From NCBI RefSeq assembly GCF_000004195.4, contig NC_030683.2, positions 79,818,910 through 79,882,909 on the forward strand: 64,000 nucleotides of DNA, given 5' to 3'. Made by a program: the position numbers and the translations under genes. Origin of the DNA: Xenopus tropicalis (Eukaryota; Chordata; Amphibia; Anura; Pipidae). Under the pieces are notes generated by a model. The model did not search any database, was not told the DNA's origin, and worked only from the letters and a program-made list of their open reading frames with translations. Shown piece by piece: positions 11,844 through 21,790 of the stretch (its first letter is position 1; each line of letters begins with the position of its first letter).

Positions 11844-12493
11844 GGGTTAATTCACTAAGGTGCGTTAAAGCGAGCGATATTTATAGCATGGGTTAAAAAT
11901 TTTATCGCGTCTTATTTTTCGTGTCTTAACGCACAATTCACTGAAAGGATACTTGCGTTAATTTAGACACGATGCTATTTGCGTTATTTAAGTCGCAGTA
12001 TTTGACGCAACGTGCGCTAATTAACGCACATGCACTACTTATTGCGCGCACGCCATATTAGCCATACACACCATTACATTCGTAAAACTACTTTTTTTGA
12101 AAATAACCATTTCCCTGCAAACTGGAGGCTACATCACTTTAGGGCCAACACATACTTGCATAAAGCACACTGCAAAGTCCATATTGTGTTGCCAAAAGCT
12201 CATGAACTGTACTTTTCTATAATTACCGCCTGCCCCAAGTAGGTGTTAATTTTTGCATAGACTAATGCGATATTTAGTGCGTCTAAGTGCTTGTGAATCA
12301 TGCGTTAGTATTATTTCTGCGCGAGAATTAACGCAATGCAGTGAAATTTAATGCATGTGGTTGCGTGCTATTTAACGCACACGAATGCAACTTAATGCAT
12401 GCGATAATACTTTAGTGAATTGCGCGTTTTTCGCGTCAATTTTAACGCAAAAAAGCATGCAATAAAGCTTATCGCACTTTAGTGAATCAACCC
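11844..12493. mobile_element. Palindromic MITE family D, long copy
   Basis: It begins gggttaattcactaaggtgc and ends gcactttagtgaatcaaccc, complementary ends. The interior is filled with gcgttaa/ttaacgc words in both orientations. It shares its centre (cctgccccaagtaggtgtta at about 12230) with the truncated copy at 63335. Open frames in it are shadows. Confidence 0.8.
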
Positions 12494-13174
12494 TAGAGTA
12501 TTTTAGGCACAAAAATGCTTTAAAGGAGCACAAAATACTCTTAATTATCATTATCATGACTTCCTATATGAATGCATGGGGTATGCTCTTTCTATGATAG
12601 ACAAAAGCAGTGATAAATGGACACCATTCCCAAATGTGTGCTTTGGGGTGTTGAAAAGCTCAAGGGTTTCTGTAGAAAGTGATTGCTGCAGACAACCTGC
12701 ACACTAACTTAGAAATACTAAAGTGAAATGAAGCAACTGAAATTGCAGAGAAATTAATAATATCATTCATAAACATACACGGCAAGTAAGGGTTCTAAAG
12801 ATCTCTATATATGAACTTTATATAGAAAGAGAAAAATGCAACAGCCATCTAATACATCCAGGGAAAACATGGGAAACTATCTGACTCACTAGCAGAAGTA
12901 CTCTCTGATTGACACAATGCTTTGAATAATGCAGTCTTGCAATTTTTAGGATAAATTATTGTACAGTTAAGTTTTATCAGCTATGTCCCTTCCCAAAAGC
13001 TATTATTATATTTAGGTTGCGCTACCTTCCCCAAGTACCTCTTCTTGGGAAAGGCAGTTGCTTTTATGTAGCAGGCTCATTCACAAGACCTGCCCTCATA
13101 CATGGGGCCACACATTGGGGTTCACAGGTAGCTCTGTAATACTGACATTCTTCACAGTGGCACTGGTCACCCCC
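12494..13174. other. No gene seen
   Basis: Unique AT-rich sequence without exon-like borders. Confidence 0.5.
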
Positions 13175-13300
13175 TAGTGATCTTCTGGTATGACCGCAAA
13201 TTTTGCGTGGCAAAATTTTGCAAAAATTTCACGAAACACTTGGCGAAATGTGGAATTTTGCTGCAAATCCATTCCTGGCAATAATATTCGCTCATCACTA
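13175..13300. mobile_element. MITE family B, short internally deleted copy
   Basis: It opens tagtgatcttctgg and closes attcgctcatcacta. The interior words gcgaaatgtgg and cacgaaaca are family-typical. At 126 bp it is much shorter than the 396-bp copy at 38454. Confidence 0.65.
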
Positions 13301-13961
13301 GCAGCAAATCTCTGAAATGTTAAAATTCTGAATGATTTATCTACTTCCTTCCTGTTAAAACAAAGGCCGATAACAATTAACAATCTGACTTGGAAAATAA
13401 TGATAATTAATACAAAAAATACTACAAAAACATATACAATCTGGACTAGTTTGTTTAGTTGGCCATACCCATCATTTGCTGAATAATTTATTAATGGGAG
13501 AGCAGCATTTTAAGAGAGGCTGTTCCTTTTCCTACTTTGGTGTTGTAATAAAATATTATATTATCCATATTTGACTCTAGAAAAGTTATTTAAATAGGCA
13601 GAACAGATTATTATTTTAAAGGCTTAATATTGGATCCTTCTCCTTACTCTACAGACAAACAGCAACATTGATCAGATATCTGATTTTTGGGTCCCCAGGC
13701 AAAGTCACACTTGGCTTCAATAAAACAGCAGTTAATCAGCGAAATTCAAATAGAATATAGAATTGCAGTGGAAGCTTAGATGCTTGCAAGGGCAACTTCT
13801 AACAGGAAGACATTTTCCTGGGCTAGGAATGAATTGAAGTGGCCAGAGAATAGATTAAAGTAGCTTTATTCCACCCTTCAAGAGCTGAAAAGGTCCCTCG
13901 TAGAGACTGAAAGGTTTTTAGTTAGTTATTTCAAAAACACCTGTCCTGTTAGTCAAATATG

Positions 13962-14002
<41 letters not shown>

Positions 14003-14187
14003 ATGCATGCTTGGTGCTTCCATATAGTGCAGCTTATCAAAAGCAATATCTGTAGATGCCAACAGAATAGCACTATCTATTTGTCATAACATGGCCAGGA
14101 CACACAGTATGGCTTTTCCACATACAGTGAATTCTACATCAGTGACAATAGCTGTAAGGCAGGCAGATGCTCCATCTATTGTTACCA
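13301..14187. other. Unique stretch with one microsatellite
   Basis: No gene seen. The only clear feature is the (AT)n run at 13965-13999. Confidence 0.5.
13965..13999. repeat. (AT)n microsatellite, about 17 units
   Basis: Uninterrupted AT dinucleotides for about 35 bases. Confidence 0.95.
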
Positions 14188-14314
14188 CAAAGAAAAAGGA
14201 AACCAGTTTTAAAATTCTGAATTATTTGATTAAAATGGAGTCTATGGGAGACGGGCTTTCTGTAATTCGGAGCTTTCTGGATAACGGGTTTCCGGATAAG
14301 GGGTCCGATACCTG
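14188..14314 (-). mobile_element. MITE family A terminus
   Basis: Conserved words attaaaatggagtctatggg, gtaattcggagctttctgg and ggataacgggtttccggata are followed by the terminus gatacctg at 14314. Only this half is present. It ends 90 bases upstream of the candidate exon at 14404. Confidence 0.75.
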
Positions 14315-14403
14315 TACCACAAATAACACCTCCTTTCAGACATTTTATTATAATCTCCATATACACTGTGTGCTTGTTTTACAATTGTCTTGAATTATTG
14401 CAG

Positions 14404-14520
14404 ATTCCATCAGAACATCGTGCCCTTCTCCAACAAGTGGCCCTGAAGCTCCTGCCAGTACAGCACCCAACTGCACCCAAATCTGAGGAGATCTCAGAAC
14501 TATCTAGTGGACGTTCAGGC
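14404..14520 (+). CDS. Candidate coding exon 1, 39 codons, unknown protein
   Basis: A 117-base segment bounded by a good 3' splice site (pyrimidine-rich tgcttgttttacaattgtct, then ttgcag at 14398-14403) and a good 5' splice site (gtgagtaaa from 14521). It is open in the frame starting at its first base, 39 whole codons, so it would be a symmetrical phase 0-0 exon. The translation looks like protein: IPSEHRALLQQVALKLLPV at the start, a proline-rich centre, and PKSEEISELSSGRSG at the end. The other two frames contain stops. Base composition is richer in GC than its neighbourhood, as expected of an exon. I do not recognise the protein. The neighbours are a MITE upstream and a second candidate exon 157 bases downstream. 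It could be chance, but splice sites and coding character agree. Confidence 0.5.
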
Positions 14521-14677
14521 GTGAGTAAATTATACCAACATTTTTTTGTTGAATGATCGCCTTATCTTACATCAGAAATAATTAGTGCAAACACTGCTTT
14601 CATTAATTAATAATTTATATATCACCTCCTTGTTGTGCAAAACTTACTGTAAATATTTCTCCTTTGATTTTACATAG

Positions 14678-14735
14678 ATTCACTTTTGTCTGAGCCTAAA
14701 GTCATTGTTCAGGAGTCAGAAAATCTATTTTACAG
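14678..14735 (+). CDS. Candidate coding exon 2, 58 bases, unknown protein
   Basis: A strong 3' splice site precedes it (atttctcctttgattttacatag) and CAG/gtaaag follows. Two frames are open. The one starting at the third base reads SLLSEPKVIVQESENLFYR, which is acidic and protein-like. The frame that would continue phase 0 from the exon at 14404 reads IHFCLSLKSLFRSQKIYF, which is less convincing. The phase mismatch with the previous candidate means either an unseen exon between them, alternative splicing, or that one of the two is not real. No function can be assigned. Confidence 0.4.
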
Positions 14736-14946
14736 GTAAAGGTTTTGTAGGGGCTCAGTCACTTCTATTTTCAAGCCTGGCTAATATTTGTCCAAAGCCA
14801 AATGCAGCACAATTCATAATTCATCCAAACTTTATCCCAATAAACCTATGCAGTGGCAGTAAAGTCCAACATTTATGTTCTCTGTTAAGAGAAAACTGCG
14901 ATGGTAATTTTTTTATGTGGTAGATGAGGACACAAAAGAGTCCTTA

Positions 14947-15269
14947 GGGTTGATTCACTAAAGTGCATTTAAACATGCACTATTTATAGCATGTGTTAAA
15001 AATTTTATCGCATCTAATTTTTCGCGTCTTAATGCACCATTCACTAAAAGGATACTTGCGCTAATTTAGACGTGATGCTGCTTGCGTTATTTAAGTCGTG
15101 GAGACTATTTTCATGCGGTATTTGACAGAACGCGCGCTAATCAACGCATCACGCACAAAGTGTCGCACGCGATATGCGACAATACTTTAGCGAAACACGC
15201 GTTTTTTTCGTGTCAATTTTAACACAAAAAAAGTGCGATAAAACGTATCACACTTTAATGAATCAACCC
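14947..15269. mobile_element. Palindromic MITE family D, shorter copy
   Basis: It begins gggttgattcactaaagtgc and ends cactttaatgaatcaaccc. The interior words ttatcgcatctaatttttcg and gacaatactttagcg are shared with 11844-12493. It is about half the length of that copy. It separates the candidate exons from the acidic exon array. Confidence 0.8.
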
Positions 15270-15340
15270 TCTTGTCTATTCATACTCATAGTATTATCAC
15301 AAAGTAGGCTATAAGAGGATGAGTGGCCAATGCCTATCAC

Positions 15341-15565
15341 CCTACCCCATTTATTCTAAATGTAAAGAAACAAATGCATTCAGATGAGTTCCGACAACCA
15401 TTAATATCCTGATACACCTAAAGTGAGCTGCTTGAAGATCACATGGATTTTGAAAAAGAAAAGTGTTCCAGAAGAACTTCCTTATTCCATCCCAGGTGGC
15501 CCTAGTCCCACTGCACCTCAACATATGGTTCCACAACAGTCACTGGATGAGGCAGGGGACAAAAG
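15341..15565 (+). pseudogene. Acidic exon-like unit, copy 1 (frameshifted)
   Basis: First of three diverged copies of one exon-like unit. It shares with copy 2 the upstream words ctaccccatttattct and acaaatgcattcagatga. It shares with copy 3 the run aaccattaatatcctga and cttgaagatcacatgga. The coding-like part reads EDHMDFEKEK, then loses a base relative to the other copies. In the restored register of the downstream part one reads PEELPYSIPGG and later LDEAGDKR directly before the splice donor gtaagatg at 15566. The intron side, gtaagatgcaacttca, is also conserved between copies. The one-base deletion breaks the frame, so this copy is probably not translated as a single exon. Function unknown. 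Confidence 0.5.
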
Positions 15566-15720
15566 GTAAGATGCAACTTCAAACATGAGGTAAAGCTTAA
15601 TGAGTGCACAAAACATTCACATATGAATCCCATATAGTTAACCTGTGCTTTGTCAGGAATGTCTAATATTTATATATGATGAAACTGATGATGAAATGGC
15701 ATAGGAACAGATTTCTTTTC

Positions 15721-15931
15721 ACTACCCCATTTATTCTGCATTTGAACAAATAAATGCAGTCAAATAAATCACAGCAAGCATGAATATTACATATTACTAC
15801 TACTACTAGTAAACTTGGACAGCAGGATTCTGAGGAAGAGAAAAATATTCCAGAAGAACTTCCTTATTTTACCCTTGATGACACCAGTCCCAACATGTAG
15901 TACTAGCACTTGATGAGCCATAGGACAGAAG
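15721..15931 (+). pseudogene. Acidic exon-like unit, copy 2 (stop codon)
   Basis: Lies 380 bases after copy 1 and aligns with it from ctaccccatttattctgc to the shared downstream word cttaatgagtgca. The open part reads LGQQDSEEEKNIPEELPYF then TLDDTSPNM and a TAG. The segment downstream keeps the splice-donor context ggacagaag/gtaagat at 15931/15932. In-frame GAG-GAA-GAG-AAA-AAT-ATT-CCA-GAA-GAA matches copy 3 closely, so the common ancestor was a coding acidic repeat. An (actactact) run lies at about 15797. Confidence 0.5.
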
Positions 15932-16511
15932 GTAAGATTTAACTATGTATAAAGACAAATCTTAATGAGTGCATTTGCATTCAGGGAAATGCTGCAATCT
16001 GTTCTGATGCCAAATTAAATAAATGTAACTTGTGCAAAGAGCAGTGCCAGGGAGCACATCCCAGTCCTGTCCTTACTGGTTGCCCCATTGCAGCCTGCAT
16101 ATTCTGCTGCTCTTAAACCCAAGCATCTGAATAAGGTGGTGGTTGTGGGAACTCCTACCCTCTCCCAGTGCTCAACAATACAGTGCTGACTAATGCTATC
16201 ATTGCTGCATTTGTGGGGAAGCTGCAGGTGACCTGTGGCAAAAGCAAAGTCTGCAAAGTGCAAAAAAAAGGCTAGTTGTTGCCTTTTTTGCACTGCGTTC
16301 TTTAAGGTAAATGATCCCTGTTATTGTCTTATGAGACCCTGTATATGGCAATAAAGCTGGTGCCTGGTCATCTTGCAAAAATCAGTTCTGGGCCCCACAG
16401 CACGTGTTTTACTAGCAATCCTTCTCTCGGTGCACATGTGCTGCTGAACCCTCTCACTTTTGCACATATGCAGGCTGCCTATTATTTCTCCATGTATGTT
16501 AGCAACTATAT

Positions 16512-16735
16512 TAGTGATGATCAAATTTTTTCGCCAGGCATTTTTGTAAATTTCCACATTTCGCCATTGGCGAATTGTTTAGCAAAACTTTAGTGAAAAT
16601 CTGCAGCGAAAAAATGTATTACATGTCAAGTCAAAATAGTTGCAGTCGTGCAAAAATAAGAGCAGTCTCATCAAAATGAGCGCAGTCACATAAAAAATAG
16701 GCACAGTCACAGCACAAAAAGACGCACGTGACAAT
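16512..16735. mobile_element. MITE family B copy between acidic exon copies 2 and 3
   Basis: It begins tagtgatgatcaaat and contains ttttttcgccaggca, tttcgccattggcgaattg and a train of ..gcagtc..aaaa words typical of this family. The right terminus is not seen and it may be truncated at the start of copy 3. Confidence 0.6.
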
Positions 16736-16739
16736 GGAT

Positions 16740-17124
16740 CACAATAACCATAAATGTCCTAACATATTTAAAAGAAAGTCACTGAAGATGACATGAAAGA
16801 TGAGAAAAAAGAAAATATTGCAGAAGAACTTCCTTCCATTACCATTGCAACTGAGCATCTGGTATGGAAAGACTCGCTGCCTGAGGATGTCGATTTTGAG
16901 GAAGAGGAAAATATTCCAGAAGACCCTCTTTATTGTACTGATTATGACCCCTTTACCACTGAGCATCTGGTATGGGGAGACACATTGTCTGATGATGACT
17001 TGGATTTTGAGAAAGGGGAAAACTTTGCAAAATAATTTCCTTTTAGTACCCCTGATGATCCCTTTACCACTGCTTCTGAACATCTTCTATGGGGAGATTT
17101 AATGGATGAGACAGAGGACAAAAG
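16740..17124 (+). pseudogene. Acidic exon-like unit, copy 3, with three internal repeats
   Basis: The largest copy. From ATG 16793 it is open for 80 codons to TAA 17033-17035, then continues in the same frame to the donor aaaag/gtaagatg at 17124/17125. It consists of three internal repeats of about 37 codons: 16802-16897, 16898-17008 and 17009-17124. Each has an acidic opening (EEEENIPEDP in unit 2), a DPFTTEHLVWGD core and an acidic close (SDDDLDF). The stop in unit 3 arises where units 1 and 2 have GAA, so one base change explains it. After the stop the frame still reads TPDDPFTTASEHLLWGD and DETEDKR. The final dibasic KR next to the donor recurs in copy 1. The protein is strongly acidic with no signal peptide or membrane segment in view. 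I know no family for it. It could be a decayed or rarely used exon, or a local repeat with coding ancestry. Confidence 0.5.
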
Positions 17125-17164
17125 GTAAGATGTAACTTCAAGTTTAACTTCAAGTTTAATGAAA

Positions 17165-17302
17165 TAGTTAATCCTTATTAGAGGCAAAACAAACATATTT
17201 GATTTATAGATGACTTTAGGTATGAAGGTTCAAATCACTGAAACACCCCTTATCCTGAACACCTCAGGTCCCAAGCATTCTGGATAACAGGTCCCATACC
17301 TG
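17165..17302 (+). mobile_element. MITE family A, right half
   Basis: The words taatccttattagaggc, actttaggtatgaag, attctggataacaggtccca and the terminus tacctg match the right half of the complete copy at 56468. It starts about 40 bases after the splice donor of acidic copy 3. Confidence 0.75.
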
Positions 17303-17849
17303 TACATTTATTGCAGAAAAAGGATCCAGACAAATTATTATATGGGATTGTGATACAGTATGGGCACTGAACCTCTTGCACCAATGTCCCCTACGGCTTA
17401 CTTTGAATAATTATAGTGGGCCTACACATGTACAAAAGGGCCTCAGGGCCATACATGAATGTGGGGAAGGATTGTTAGTCAAGCATGTGTTATACTAAAT
17501 TCTAAAAAAATAACTCAACAACTTTATATTATATACAGTATGAAATGCGGATTTGAAAGTCTTGTACATAAAACTTGGGTGGGATCATGTACATGATACA
17601 CAATACTGTTTGGAGTTTCGGAAACGTACATAAAGTCAGAACCAGCAACACAGAAAAACAAGGACATGCAGATGTTTCTTTTAGCAGCAATATAATTTAC
17701 AGGGGAATAAGAGAAGGTCTAATATATTTTATATGTAAAGTCAGCTTCCTTGAACAAATGATAACCATTAGTTAATGTACAGTATATATAAGCATTTGTA
17801 GAGCAAAAGCTAGCATATTATGTCTAGATTAATTGCATTTCATGTATAG
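17303..17849. other. No gene seen
   Basis: Unique AT-rich sequence. The 66-codon frame at 17575-17775 has no support. Confidence 0.5.
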
Positions 17850-18297
17850 AAAGGTAAAACCTATGTAAGCTTTATCAGAAAGGTCTATGTAAATACAGCC
17901 CATAAGCACTCACAGAAAACCCTGCACTGAAAAAAGATTAGTTGTGTCTGTAATTCCTGTGCCAGAGACATGCAGCTCTCTGTTCTCTGCTATTTCCTGC
18001 TCCCCCCTCCCTCAAGAATGCTAAGAACTCACTTTCCCCCCCTTAGGAATGTGGACCTGAGCCAATCAGCAGGAAGCTTCCTCATAGTCTAACTAACTGA
18101 GCATGTTCACTTGGTCTGGGTGTCTGTGCAGGAGTGAGGCATTATGGGAACTTTCTTTACACAGCTCAGGGATTTTTCTTCCTGTTTGGCTTCTGATCTT
18201 CTGAACAGGTGAAATATGGGGAGACTTAAGGGCACTATTGAGACAACTGAAGGTATGCCTGCAGCTTCAGATTAACTCTTTACTAGCCTTTCCTTCA
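17850..18297 (-). mobile_element. Diverged T2-type repeat
   Basis: The segment contains cagcccataagcactcacag, a C-run/gagccaatcagcaggaag stretch and ends ctagcctttccttc. I associate this arrangement with an abundant frog T2-type element read in reverse. Terminal TTAA is not preserved, so limits and class are tentative. Confidence 0.4.
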
Positions 18298-19440
18298 AAC
18301 ATGTTTTATTTTTCTGTTTTAAAATTATTTTTTCTTACATATATGTACTGTATTTGGGGCATTATTCTTTGTACCCATTAACAGCAAATTTCAATCACTC
18401 ATTGAATATTCATTGAATATGTTTAAGTGCATCTATCTTGCCTTTTATTGAACCCAATTAAGATATTTAAAGCTTGCTTTCAACCGTTGTTTCTGATAAC
18501 AAACAATTTCTTGGTCAAATGAAAGAAATCTACTAAGCAGCAACCTTACGATAAGTCTTGAGCTGCAGCCTCCACTTTTGCTTGATGAACACACTCTGTA
18601 CAACTCCTTTGTGTGCACATACACAGAGAGGTTGGTTTGGAGATGTGTTTATGCTTAAATCAGGAAGGGGACCTGGATGCACATGTTACAAGTACGGGCA
18701 TTGGCTAAAGCTCTAGCACTGGATTTCCATAGTATCATAGAGCCAGTGCCTCTGGTACATATTCAGAAGCTCTATGGCAGTAATTAAGGCTGATTGAACA
18801 CCAGATGGGCTTACTAGACTGAAATCTTCAGGCTGAAAAATACCAGTATTTGCACTGTTAGGAGGTGGGGGTTTAGTTCTGGCCTACAGGCTAATGTTGA
18901 TGATGCAATTACCTTACAATATAGGGCAGAGGTTAGGCCAGAAGTTACCAAACTTTGGTGTTGCCCTGCTGGAGGATTAGTTAGGGGCCCAGCCTCAAGG
19001 GTGAGATTTGGGGTAATTGCTTATTGTAATTGTTACAAGGAGCACTCCCTGACCTGATGTAGAATTGTATGGGGTGTGGTGACCTTAGACCCAAAAGTCT
19101 TACTGGCACATTAAACCCACATAAAATGGTACAATAACCCTCAGCAACAACTGGTACTCCTGTATCAAATTGAACACTGACCTCCAGCATTGAAATGTAA
19201 TAGGAACCCACAACTGGTTCGCTGACTTCTGGCCCAGATTTGTCCCATGTGCTCTGGGTATTGCACTAAAAATCATTACTTCTGCAGTTAGGCTCACCAG
19301 TTTTAGGACAGGCTCTGGTAGTATGATGCAGGCATCAGCAGCAAGTTTAGGGACCAAGTTGAGGCAGCAGATGGCAGGCGGTAAAAGACTGGATGACGAT
19401 CGCGCAGCCGCAGGGAAAGTTGCCAAATACAATGGGACCT
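18298..19440. other. No gene seen
   Basis: Mostly unique sequence. From about 18900 the GC content rises into the following repeat-like block. Confidence 0.45.
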
Positions 19441-19709
19441 GCGGGGGGCGGGGCTTGTGCCACGAGGGGGCGGGGCTTGTGACGTCACATCTGGCCGTCC
19501 TATCAGCACGGAGGAGACTGACTGGATCAAGCAGGGAGACTTTACTGAAGGCGCGGGGAGACAGTGCTCAATGTGGAGACGCACAGGCTGCCTGTTTGGT
19601 AATCGGATTAGTTAGGGGAGGTGAGCGCACAGCCTAGACAGTTCAGATTTGGCCACAGTGTCGCGGGCCGCAGTATACAGCCTGGTGGGCCGCCAGTTGG
19701 ACAGCGCTG
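19441..19709. mobile_element. GC-rich block ending in a hAT-like terminus
   Basis: The right end, gccgccagttggacagcgctg, recurs as ccagttggacagcactg at 11763-11779. Its reverse complement CAGCGCTGTCCAACTGGC looks like a hAT terminus. The left terminus was not found. A 104-codon open frame spans 19323-19637 but has arginine/glycine-rich composition typical of GC-rich noncoding DNA. Confidence 0.45.
19445..19487 (+). promoter_or_regulatory. Two GC boxes and a palindromic CRE
   Basis: Two ggggcggggct motifs (about 19446-19456 and 19467-19476), each followed by tgtg, and a perfect TGACGTCA at 19480-19487. These are textbook Sp1/KLF and CREB/ATF target sequences. No TATA box or recognised first exon follows, and the block sits beside a hAT-like terminus, so it may be carried by a repeat rather than serve a host gene. 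Confidence 0.4.
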
Positions 19710-21099
19710 CAGTAACTCATAGCAACTAATTAGCAGGTAGCATTTACAGACTGACAAAGTATTGGTTTCACAGGCATAATCCCACCATTCACTTGAAACG
19801 TTACTATCAAAAAGATTACCCAGACCAACACACATTTTTAAGGCCGCCATCTAAGGGACAGGGGTGGGGTTGTTACAACCACATGGAAGGTTGGTCATTC
19901 TTCCTGCAGATTACTACGTACTGCCTTTTATTACATTTGTCTCTATATGTACTGCATATGTCATGGTACAGTGGCCCCTCTCCCCCAGCTTGTCATATAA
20001 TAGTAACCCAGTGTCACAGTACTTGAAATGTCACAATACCAACAGGGGCACCATCAGGAGTCACAGAGCTCCATATTAAGTCATCAGGGTCACAATTATT
20101 AACCAATTGCTCAACTTGGACAGATGACCCACCTCTGGCCCTCCCTAGCCTTGCCTAATAGTGGTATAAACCCACCCACAATTCAGAGAAATCCCACCTA
20201 CTCTCCAGATCCATCCCTTCATAGTCCTGAAATTACACTTTTCCATGTTTTGGGGCCTCCTCTTCCATAGGTGCGCCTACCTGCAGTGCCCCAGATGATG
20301 GTCCATATCATATTACGTCTCACTTTTGGGTTTAAAAGCATAAATTATAACAAATGTAAGACACACAAAAACTGAGGTTACGGGTGGGGCAGCAATTACT
20401 GAGCATAAATAAATGAGTGGTAACTCCAGTGGTTGCTGAACTGGAAACCTGGCTGGACATAGGCTTAGTAATTTTCCTTTAGTTGGTGATATGCCTTAAA
20501 ATATCCGTGTGGCCCTTCTTTGTGTTTAGCTTGCCTCAATGTTCTTTCTTGCAGTACTATTTTACCTTGCAATGATCTTTACATGACCTTTATCATTATA
20601 ACTATATGTACATTACTGTTTTTCTCTTTGTAATATGTTGATACCCCTTAGAATACAGGTTAAGAATGTATGTACTGTATGTTAAAGGCAGGTTGTCGAA
20701 ACTGCTGTTGAAATACAACTCCCATAATACACAGATACGCTTTGGGTATAAGTGTTAGCTTCGAAGCTGTTGTGCATTTACAGCCGGAGGGCTTGAAAAG
20801 AAGTTTCAGTGGTTCATAAAGAATGGAGATTAGAGAGAATACCTAACTGCTGTCACTCTGCTTTTTGTCAGAAGGCTGCCTAGAAACAGGATCTTCCAGA
20901 ATAATTGCAGTTTTCTAGAATTCAGTCAGTGAAGTAGTCCTTTGTAATTAACATATAACAAATGATAGGGTGTGAAGGTACAGCAGCACAGAGTGGGCTG
21001 GTATATTGGTTAATAGTATCAATGATCATAGTAACCTTTTATGGGATATTTCCGTCTCTCTTGGGATGAGATCAGTTTTTCTTATACTACCAAGGGATG
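19710..21099. other. No gene seen
   Basis: Unique sequence with short open frames and no exon-like borders that convince. Confidence 0.5.
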
Positions 21100-21107
21100 C
21101 TTTAACA

Positions 21108-21413
21108 CAGTGATCCCCAACCAGTGGCTCGTGAGCAACATGTTGCTTACCAACCCCTTGGATGTTGCTCCCAGTGGCCTCAAAGCAGGTCTTTATTCTT
21201 CAATTTCCAACTTGGAGGCAAGTTTTGGAGGCATTAAGACCATGGATACTACCAAACAGAGCCTCCTCTAGTCTGCCAATCCACATAGGGGCTACAAAAT
21301 AACCAATTACAGCCTTTTTGGTCACCCCAGGAACTTTTTTCATGCTTGTGTTGCTTCCCAACTTTTTTTATATTTAAATGTTGCTCATGGGTTAAAAAGG
21401 TTGGGGACCCCTG
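21108..21413 (+). mobile_element. hAT MITE with perfect 8-bp duplication
   Basis: It begins cagtgatccccaaccagtgg and ends ggttggggacccctg, complementary over about 15 bases. The flanks are ctttaaca at 21100-21107 and 21414-21421, a perfect 8-bp direct duplication. At 306 bp it has no coding capacity. A diverged relative in the opposite orientation is at 58115-58426. Confidence 0.9.
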
Positions 21414-21683
21414 CTTTAACACATCAGCAAAGAGGGCAATTGCCCACCAAGAAAGAGGGGTCCACAATCAACGTTTTTATCTACAATAACTTAATAAATC
21501 AATTTATAGAGATGGCAGACACGTTATTGTAATAAGCTCTAAAAGTCCTTGTCATTGCATTTTTTCAGTAGAAATGATCCTAAAGGATGTTTCCAATACA
21601 AACTTTTCATTGTTTCATCATTAGTAATGACATTTTTTAGGACATCTTTGGGTTGCTTTCCCTCCATATGTGTAGAATCAGTC

Positions 21684-21790
21684 AGCCAGATACTGGATCC
21701 CTAATCAGAGAACCTAAACATTCAAGTTACAGGAAGGTTATCCCTCACAGTGTCCATTTTAAGCAAATCATTTTTTTTACTTTTTTAATA
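21684..21790 (+). mobile_element. MITE family A, very diverged left half
   Basis: The order of words gatactggatccctaatcag, gttacaggaagg and gtgtccattttaagcaaat follows the family A left half with many substitutions. It is probably an old copy. Confidence 0.5.

Noticed and set aside
19323..19637. 104-codon frame in the GC-rich block
   Set aside because: The Arg/Gly/Ala-rich translation is typical of GC-rich noncoding DNA, and the block ends in a hAT-like terminus.
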